From Ignavibacteriaceae bacterium (lineage in GTDB: Bacteria > Bacteroidota > Ignavibacteria > Ignavibacteriales > Ignavibacteriaceae): 64,000 nucleotides of DNA. A program made the position numbers and the translations under genes. The notes beneath the pieces were generated by a model. It ran no database searches. It was not told the DNA's origin and saw nothing but the letters and a program-made list of their open reading frames with translations. The stretch is from assembly GCA_008933765.1 (NCBI GenBank), contig WBUK01000009.1, positions 78,800 to 142,799 on the forward strand, read 5' to 3'. Below are positions 34,567 through 41,484 of this stretch, piece by piece. Each line of letters starts with the position of its first letter. Within the stretch, counting starts at the first letter, position 1.

Positions 34567-37257
34567 TCAGGATTTAATTTCCTCATCTTTTGAATCATTA
34601 CTCCCATCTTTTGAATCATTATCTGCATTTTTTGGATCAACTTTTTCCCCGTCATTTGCTGTTGCACCTTCTGCTTCCATCTCTTTAAGTCTTTCCAGTT
34701 CCAGTGGGTGTTCGGCTTCCATCATCTCTTCACTCATCAAGCCGTTCAGGAAGGCAGTGTTCAGCGGATAGACTTCCGGATTAAAAATAACATAATAGAA
34801 GTGCCAAACAACTATTGCAAGCGTTGCAAGCCATGCTTCGTAGAAATGAATTAATGTTGATACATCAAACCAAATTTTTGGGACGCGTGCAAGGAAGAAA
34901 TCGTTGAACATTAACAGCAAGCCGGTTGCCGACATCACTATGGTGCCCCAAACGAGAGCCCAATACTCGGCCTTTTCTGCGTAACTGAAGCGCCGGAACT
35001 TTGGTTTTTCTTCACTTCTGAAAGTGATATATTTAATATTCACTTTCAAGTCATCCCAATCGTGCCATGCCGGCAGGAAGTCTTTTAATAGTTGTTTACC
35101 CGGTTTGGTAAAAAATAAATAATAAGTATGATAAAGTGAAACAGCAATCAACACAATACCAAACACCCTGTGAGCCAAACCGCGCAACTCAAAAGCATTT
35201 TCGCCCATAATCGCCCGAATCCACTCAACCCAAAATGCTTCGGGATAAACCAAACCAAACCCCGAAATCACCAAACCAATAAATGATGTGAGCAGGAAGA
35301 AGTGCTGAATCCTCTGGTTCTTATCCATCCTTACATAATATTTACCCTCTTGGTGCAATTTTTTAATCTCTTCCTTGTGTTTCCGTTTTTCCTGAATTTT
35401 TCTTGCAAGATCGAGAACATTGTGGATGAACATCATTCCGATAGTTACAATAATCAGGAAAATGTAGCCGTTCTTAACTAACCAAAGGATTATCGATTCG
35501 TCTTCTTCATTGGTAACATGCACCTTAACGAATCTGCTTTCCAACTTTGCGTCAGGATGGCACTTGCCGCAGGTCTGCGATAGATTGGCACGGTTGATCG
35601 ATGAAAGAGGATCGCTGCTCGGGCGAACATCGTGATAGTTGTGGCAGCTTGCGCAGTTAGCCGCAGTTTTTGAACCACCACGGACTGCCAAACCGTGGTA
35701 GCTTGAATAATAAGTTTGTGCGTTTACCGCTGAAAAACCGTATTTTTCGGTCAGCACCACACTGGAATGGCAGTCTGAACAAAGTTTAGCAATGAAAATA
35801 TTTTTTTCACTTCCGTCTTTAAAACGATCAATTTTTTCGATTTGGTGGTCGCCATGACAGTCGATACAAGCCGGTGCGTCTGTTTTCCCATCTTTCACTG
35901 CTTTGAAGTGAACTGACACTGTATAGTCATGCTTCTCTTTTGAATGACAGCCGGATTTGCCGCAAGTTTGTGCAACATTATTTTTATTAATCGATGACTT
36001 AAGATCGGAAGAAGGCAACATAGCATGTCCGGTATGGCAATCAGAGCAAACAGCAGCTTTTTCATTTCCGGCTTTCAGGGCTTTCCAGTGTGCAGAATTT
36101 TCGTAGTGAAGAATCTGTTCTTTGTTTGTTTTGGTGATCTTCAGAACTTTTTCATTTTTAGCATGACATTCCATGCACATTTCTTTAATTTTGATTTTGG
36201 CAAATTCCGGAGATTTAACGCTTGAAATTTCGTGTTCGCCATGGCAATCTGTGCAAACCGGTGCAACATCGGGATATTTTTGAGCTGCCAATCCGTGTGA
36301 AGAAGCCTTAAACTCTTTCAACTCTTCCTGGTGACATCTGCCGCAGGTGTTATTAATATTTTCCCTTTTTACCCTTGTTTGTGAAGCAGGAAGCCCTTCG
36401 GCGAGGTGGTTGCCGTGGCAGTCGGCACAGGAAGCAGCTTCAACCCCATTAATTTGTATGTGTGCGTGAACGCTTGTTTGATATGTTTTAATGAAATTCA
36501 CTAATTTTTCCTGATCCTTCGGGTGGAAAAGGGAAGAATTGAGGTGACACTTCAAACATTCCTGAGAATTTCTCGAGAAACGATTCACCGCCGCAAGGTG
36601 CTCGCCGTGGCAATTTGAACAGCGAGGGAAAGTTGGATCATTAACCCGGGAGTGAAGTTCACGCGAGAAGGGCGAGGGATGATTACTGTGGCATTTATTG
36701 CAAAGTTGTGCTTCAGTGAATTTATTAAAAGCCGGTTTCTGAATTTCGTGTGAAGAACCTCCATGGCAAGTTTCGCAGTTTACTTTATTTCCATTTCTGT
36801 ATGCCTTGTAGTGCCCGCCTTGTGTGAATTGTCGCACACTTCCGGTGTTGTGGCATACAATGCAGGTTTCAACAGTGCTGTTAGCCAGAATTTTTGCCGG
36901 TTGAACGGCATGTTTTGTGTGGCAAGCGTAACACTCAACATTTTTTAAGCCATGCACGCTGTTTTTAAAGGAGTTCACTTCGTGGCAGTTGCTGCAGTCA
37001 ACCTTTGCAATATTTTTGCCTGCTTTATGCGGAATATCATCGGCGTTAAAGCCTGAGTGGCAGTCAACGCACTCAACATCAGCATGTACAGAGGTAGCGT
37101 AACGGGCGGGTTCAACGAAAAGAGAAAGGGTTTTTCCGTTGCGCTCCATCGTTAACGAGTTATCCTCATGGCACGCCATACAGTCATCATTGCTTTGAGC
37201 AGAAATGTTGGAAAAAGGTATTAACAGCAGTAGTAAAAGCAGTATGGTTTTCTTCAT
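34567..37257 (-). CDS. Multihaem cytochrome c fused to a diheme b-type membrane domain (CbcL-like architecture)
   Basis: The 896-residue protein has a signal peptide (about residues 1-20) and 19 haem-attachment motifs in its first 580 residues: 18 CxxCH and one CxxxxCH (CGKSGCH). The C-terminal 300 residues have about five membrane segments with histidines placed as in the b-type subunit of hydrogenase/formate dehydrogenase: RIQHFFLLTS, RGLAHRVFG with SLYHTYY, and LIHFYEAW with VVWHFYY. This fusion resembles Geobacter CbcL, a menaquinol oxidase used for low-potential acceptors, but with more haems. It would oxidise menaquinol and pass electrons into the periplasm. The tail has NDSKDGSNDSKD repeats of unknown purpose. 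It diverges from two more cytochromes. Confidence 0.85.
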   Translation of the reverse strand: MKKTILLLLLLLIPFSNISAQSNDDCMACHEDNSLTMERNGKTLSLFVEPARYATSVHADVECVDCHSGFNADDIPHKAGKNIAKVDCSNCHEVNSFKNSVHGLKNVECYACHTKHAVQPAKILANSTVETCIVCHNTGSVRQFTQGGHYKAYRNGNKVNCETCHGGSSHEIQKPAFNKFTEAQLCNKCHSNHPSPFSRELHSRVNDPTFPRCSNCHGEHLAAVNRFSRNSQECLKCHLNSSLFHPKDQEKLVNFIKTYQTSVHAHIQINGVEAASCADCHGNHLAEGLPASQTRVKRENINNTCGRCHQEELKEFKASSHGLAAQKYPDVAPVCTDCHGEHEISSVKSPEFAKIKIKEMCMECHAKNEKVLKITKTNKEQILHYENSAHWKALKAGNEKAAVCSDCHTGHAMLPSSDLKSSINKNNVAQTCGKSGCHSKEKHDYTVSVHFKAVKDGKTDAPACIDCHGDHQIEKIDRFKDGSEKNIFIAKLCSDCHSSVVLTEKYGFSAVNAQTYYSSYHGLAVRGGSKTAANCASCHNYHDVRPSSDPLSSINRANLSQTCGKCHPDAKLESRFVKVHVTNEEDESIILWLVKNGYIFLIIVTIGMMFIHNVLDLARKIQEKRKHKEEIKKLHQEGKYYVRMDKNQRIQHFFLLTSFIGLVISGFGLVYPEAFWVEWIRAIMGENAFELRGLAHRVFGIVLIAVSLYHTYYLFFTKPGKQLLKDFLPAWHDWDDLKVNIKYITFRSEEKPKFRRFSYAEKAEYWALVWGTIVMSATGLLLMFNDFFLARVPKIWFDVSTLIHFYEAWLATLAIVVWHFYYVIFNPEVYPLNTAFLNGLMSEEMMEAEHPLELERLKEMEAEGATANDGEKVDPKNADNDSKDGSNDSKDEEIKS

Positions 37258-37758
37258 AATTCTGTAAATTCTGTAAATTCTGATCCCGAAAAAGAAATAT
37301 TGGGTTTTAGAAGCAAAAATTATGCCACTTAGCGATAAAAAATGAACCGCATATTACTTCATTATTTCGTCAAAAACAACAGAAAAAATGAGGAAATTTA
37401 AATATGTTGAAATATTCAACAGTTCAAAAATCTCATTATTAAGATTTTCAACACTTTGTTTCTCAAAAATGAAAAAAGTTGTTGAATCGAGCGATTCACG
37501 AAATTCTTCTTGGAAAAGTATGGAAAAGGTGTTTCGAAGTATCTATTTTTGCAGTCGTTTCATTTTTTGATATGTTTTTTCAAATTTTCAAATGTGATTT
37601 CCAATAAAAACAGACTAATGAGTTAAAATAAAAACATAAAGAAAATTAACATTCAAAAAAAGCAACTCTTTGGCATAATTATTGCGGTTGTTAAAGTATG
37701 CTTGATGCAAATTAAGCTGAAAACAACGAACATCTCAAAAATAAATCGGTAAACAGAA
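37258..37758. promoter_or_regulatory. Divergent promoter region of the cytochrome locus with two perfect palindromes
   Basis: This 501-bp stretch has no gene. It contains gttgaa-ata-ttcaac at 37406-37420 and tgaatcg-ag-cgattca at 37483-37498, each a perfect inverted repeat (6+6 and 7+7). They lie between oppositely directed cytochrome genes, where operators for a shared regulator would be expected. Neither matches the FNR consensus (TTGAT-N4-ATCAA) or CRP (TGTGA-N6-TCACA). Confidence 0.5.
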
Positions 37759-39192
37759 ATGAGAATTATCAGATACAACGGTTTCCCTGCGTTGTTGCTT
37801 GTTATAGTTTTTTCAACGGGTTCACTCAACTTCGCAGCAAACGGGAAAAATGCTTTGTATCAACAGAACCCTCCCTCAAGCGAAGATTGCCTTGAGTGTC
37901 ACTCTGATAAAGACCTTTCCATGGATAGAAACGGGAAAGAGATATCACTCTTTGTTGATGAAAAAGTGCTTGGGTCATCACCTCACAGAAAGCTTGAATG
38001 TATTTCGTGCCACGACGGATTTGACCCTGAAGAATTGCCGCACAAAGAAAATATTCAACCGATTAATTGCATGACCTGCCACAAAGACGCAAAAATTCGT
38101 CACCTGTTTCATCCGCAGATGATGCGCTCGGCGGTTAATGCAGAGGGTAAAGATGTAAGTTGCAAATCGTGTCACGGAACGCACGACGCCAAAAAGTATA
38201 AAAATATCGGAAGAACCGCCTCAATTAATGTCTGCGCCAAATGCCATAACACGAATTACAACGAGTTCCGCAACAGTATTCACGGTTTCGGCGCGGGTGA
38301 AGGGGAAAAACCCGGTTGCATCACCTGCCATAAATCACAGATAACAAAAGGAAGTTACGGTAACGATTATTTTCGTTTACGGATTTCGCAGCAGGAACTT
38401 TGCCTCTCGTGCCATGCAAATACACCGTTAGTAACCAGCAGGTTTACTTACAATAAAAGTTTTGTTGCCGGTGCAGACTCGAACATGCACGGTCAGCTTT
38501 TGCGTGCAGGGAACGGGAACGCTGCTTCGTGTGTTGATTGCCACCAAAGCCACAAGATTATGAAGGCTTCGGGTCCCGGGTCATCGGTGGCGGGTGCAAG
38601 AGTGCCAGAAATATGCGGAGTTTGTCATAAAGATATTAAAGAAGACTACTCGGCAAGCGTTCATTTCGCTGCATTTCAAAAGAATGTTAAAGATGCACCC
38701 GTTTGCTCCGGTTGCCACAACGAACATCAGCCTGAAACCGGTGTAGCGGTGAACCTCTGCGGCTCGTGCCACGACCCCGTTGAAATTTCCCCTGATTTCG
38801 CACAGTCCACTTCTAAAACAAAAGTTGCCAGGATAACTTACCACGGCATTAAGGTTGAAAAAGATAAAGTTACGATGGCTAACTGCGTTAGTTGCCATGG
38901 GCCTCATAGAATACTCAAATCTGATGACGCTGCCTCGCAGGTGAACAAAAAGAACCTGCAGAAAACTTGCGGTGAGTGCCACCCCGGTGCCGGAGAAGAT
39001 TTTGTTTCGGGTGACATTCACAAAAATCCGAACAAACCACTTAAGGTTGCAAGCGCAAAAAAAGATACCGCCGATAACAGTGGCGGCAGCTCGTTCGTTA
39101 CAATTTTATTGATAATTGTGGCTGTTGGAGTTGCTGTCTGGCTGTTGGGGATATTCCTTCGCAGAAGAAAACGCACAAAAAACGAAAACTAA
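37759..39192 (+). CDS. 13-haem cytochrome c with C-terminal membrane anchor
   Basis: The 477-residue protein has a signal peptide followed by 13 CxxCH motifs (from CLECH near residue 47 to CGECH near residue 410) and a single C-terminal helix (SFVTILLIIVAVGVAVWLLG) with a positive tail, so it is anchored in the inner membrane with its haems in the periplasm. Its N-terminal and C-terminal haem regions parallel those of the divergent 896-residue cytochrome (EDCLECHSDKDLSMDRNGK against DDCMACHEDNSLTMERNGK). That shows paralogy, with the b-type domain missing. It is 18 bp from the next cytochrome gene and probably cotranscribed with it. Likely an electron carrier between the membrane oxidase and outer components. 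Confidence 0.88.
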   Translation: MRIIRYNGFPALLLVIVFSTGSLNFAANGKNALYQQNPPSSEDCLECHSDKDLSMDRNGKEISLFVDEKVLGSSPHRKLECISCHDGFDPEELPHKENIQPINCMTCHKDAKIRHLFHPQMMRSAVNAEGKDVSCKSCHGTHDAKKYKNIGRTASINVCAKCHNTNYNEFRNSIHGFGAGEGEKPGCITCHKSQITKGSYGNDYFRLRISQQELCLSCHANTPLVTSRFTYNKSFVAGADSNMHGQLLRAGNGNAASCVDCHQSHKIMKASGPGSSVAGARVPEICGVCHKDIKEDYSASVHFAAFQKNVKDAPVCSGCHNEHQPETGVAVNLCGSCHDPVEISPDFAQSTSKTKVARITYHGIKVEKDKVTMANCVSCHGPHRILKSDDAASQVNKKNLQKTCGECHPGAGEDFVSGDIHKNPNKPLKVASAKKDTADNSGGSSFVTILLIIVAVGVAVWLLGIFLRRRKRTKNEN

Positions 39193-39210
39193 AATGAGAG
39201 AGAGAAAAAG

Positions 39211-40755
39211 ATGAAGAAAATTTTCCCGCATTCGCTTTACAACCCAATCTCACTTGTCGGTGCGCTCTTGGCAGGATTGAGTTTCAGCATGATTCTCTTT
39301 CTGATTATTCTTGAATTTATGAGCGGTGAACACTCACCATACATGGGAATTGTAGCCTTCATAATTCTTCCGGTTTTCCTGATAATTGGTTTATTAGTAA
39401 TTGCTTACGGTTGGTATCGCGAGCACAAACTTTCAAAGAGAATAGATTTCAAAGCGCGGAAATTCCCTGTTCTCGATCTTAACGACCCCAAACAATTGCG
39501 TGCAGTGTTGTTTTTTTCGATCGGAACGGTTATTCTCCTTTTCTTTTCTGCATTTGGGAGTTTCAAAGCGTATGAATATACAGAGTCCGACGCATTTTGT
39601 GGCACGGTTTGCCACTCGGTAATGGAGCCTGAATATGTTGCTTACCAAAACTCGCCACACTCTAAGGTTGGTTGCGTAAGTTGCCACATCGGCTCTGGAG
39701 CAGACTGGTTTGTAAAATCAAAAATTTCCGGTTCGTATCAGTTGTACTCGGTTACATTCAATAAATATTCCCGACCAATAGCTACTCCGATCGATAACTT
39801 GCGCCCTGCACAGGAAACCTGCGAACAATGCCACTGGCCCAAAAACTTCTTCAGTGAAAAGAAAGTTGACCTCGACTATTACCTTTCCGATGAAGAAAAC
39901 ACAAAAGCCTCGTTGATCTTACTGATGAAAGTAGGCGGCGGAAACAGTGAAATTGGTAACACCGAGGGGATTCACTGGCACATGAACCTTGCAAACGATA
40001 TTTATTATCTGCCGAGCGACAGAAGCAGGCAGGTGATCCCATGGGTGAAGGTTGTAAGCAAAGAAACCGGTAAAGTTACCGAATACAGAACGAAAGGCTT
40101 CAACACCAAAGTGGATGAAAATGGTGAAAATATCAGAAAAATGGATTGTATGGATTGCCACAACCGACCTGCACACCGATACAACGAACCGAGCAGAATT
40201 ATAAACATTACTATTTCCAACGGTAAAATTGCTGCCGATTTACCCTACATTAAAAGCATAACCACTCAGGCACTTGATGATGAGTATGCTACAAAAGAAG
40301 AAGCAAGAGCGGGAATTGAGAAGAAAATAACCGATTTTTACCGCAACAACTACCCTGAAATCTACAGAACACGGGCAAAGGATATTGCTAATGCTGTTAA
40401 AGAGATTAGGGTTATTTACTCAAAAAATTTCTTCCCTGAAATGAAAGTAAGCTGGCGGAAATATCCGAACAACCTGGGGCACATGAACTACGACGGTTGT
40501 TTCCGTTGTCATGACGGCGAACATTTCAGTTCCGATGGAAAGGTGATTTCAAACGATTGCAACAGCTGCCACATTCTGCTCGAAGAAATTTCACCGCAGA
40601 AAGGGCGACAAATAGCAATCGAAGGGTTAGATTTCATTCATCCCGGTGGTATCGAGGTTTCATTCAAAACACAGAAGTGTAGCGCCTGCCACGGAGTTGG
40701 TGACGAAGCAAAAGAGAAAAAGGAAAAACTGATGAAGAAAGCTTCAGTTCACTAA
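39211..40755 (+). CDS. NapC/NirT-family cytochrome, seven haem motifs and three TM helices (ImcH-like architecture)
   Basis: The 514-residue protein begins with two membrane helices (residues about 13-35 and 45-70), then a third (about 95-115), then the haem part. The first motif is CGTVCH (CxxxCH) in the NapC/NirT context FCGTVCHSVMEPEYVAYQ; six standard CxxCH motifs follow, for seven in all. NapC/NirT proteins oxidise menaquinol and give electrons to periplasmic partners. Three N-terminal helices plus seven haems match Geobacter ImcH, which serves higher-potential acceptors. The first motif's Met/His context supports a quinol-linked haem. Cotranscribed with the 13-haem gene. Specific partners cannot be named from sequence. 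Confidence 0.85.
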   Translation: MKKIFPHSLYNPISLVGALLAGLSFSMILFLIILEFMSGEHSPYMGIVAFIILPVFLIIGLLVIAYGWYREHKLSKRIDFKARKFPVLDLNDPKQLRAVLFFSIGTVILLFFSAFGSFKAYEYTESDAFCGTVCHSVMEPEYVAYQNSPHSKVGCVSCHIGSGADWFVKSKISGSYQLYSVTFNKYSRPIATPIDNLRPAQETCEQCHWPKNFFSEKKVDLDYYLSDEENTKASLILLMKVGGGNSEIGNTEGIHWHMNLANDIYYLPSDRSRQVIPWVKVVSKETGKVTEYRTKGFNTKVDENGENIRKMDCMDCHNRPAHRYNEPSRIINITISNGKIAADLPYIKSITTQALDDEYATKEEARAGIEKKITDFYRNNYPEIYRTRAKDIANAVKEIRVIYSKNFFPEMKVSWRKYPNNLGHMNYDGCFRCHDGEHFSSDGKVISNDCNSCHILLEEISPQKGRQIAIEGLDFIHPGGIEVSFKTQKCSACHGVGDEAKEKKEKLMKKASVH

Positions 40756-41052
40756 TGGCTTTTTTTTCGATTCTTTTATTTTGAGGGAAATTCAAAATCA
40801 GCAGTAATTCTTCCGGTGCACTGTTGGTGGTTACGGCAGAAAAACCCCTTGCATGGTGCGTTGGGAATATCGTTTTATCTCTGAATTGACGGCAGATTCA
40901 GGTGTGATATGCTGCCGGATTCCATCGGAAATGGTTGATTAGGTCTTATTTTTCCCATTTCAAGAACAGGAAAGCATTAATAATTTAGATATTTCATAAA
41001 AAACAATTAAATTAAATCTGTTGATTATTCTATTTCCAAATAAACTTGTAAA
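40756..41052. other. Intergenic, no gene seen
   Basis: 297 bp without coding frames. It begins with a T-run (ggcttttttttcg) just after the cytochrome stop, which may act as a weak terminator, and ends AT-rich before the lipoprotein gene, as expected for a promoter. Confidence 0.5.
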
Positions 41053-41475
41053 ATGAAAAGATTTCTGCCGGCGTTGTTCCTTCTTTTATTTTTTATCGGC
41101 TGCTCAAAAGAGTTGAAGACTGTTTATTCGAACGAAAACAACCTGCCGGTTAAGCAGGGGGAGGCACAGCCTTTCAGTTTTGAGGTTTATAGTGATTTGG
41201 AAGTGGTAAAAATCCGTACTTTTCATTGGAACGACGGAAAAGGTGCCGAACCGGGCGAAATAATCCTCAGTACCGAGGGCGGTAAACAGATCGGTAAATG
41301 GAAAGCAGAACCCAAACCCGGAAGAGAGGGCGTTGAATCTGCTCTCTGGGAAGTTGAACCTGATATAACCCTTAAACCGGGCAGATATACCGTTAAGACG
41401 AGCGACAGCCGCTCCTGGTCATTCAACGAGGCTTCAGGCGGCATCGGTTTTACATCAATTTACACAAAGAAATAA
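41053..41475 (+). CDS. Small predicted lipoprotein of unknown function
   Basis: The 140-residue protein has a lipoprotein signal (MKRFLPALFLLLFFIGC, lipobox FIGC at about residue 17). The mature part is a compact beta-rich domain (residues about 40-130) with VYSDLEVVKIRTFHWNDGKG and LKPGRYTVKTSDSRSW, and ends in a lysine-rich tail. I do not recognise the family. The next gene, a sensor kinase, starts 9 bp after its stop, so they probably form an operon; the lipoprotein could be a periplasmic partner of that sensor, but this is inference only. Confidence 0.7.
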   Translation: MKRFLPALFLLLFFIGCSKELKTVYSNENNLPVKQGEAQPFSFEVYSDLEVVKIRTFHWNDGKGAEPGEIILSTEGGKQIGKWKAEPKPGREGVESALWEVEPDITLKPGRYTVKTSDSRSWSFNEASGGIGFTSIYTKK

Positions 41476-41484
41476 CCGGGAAAT

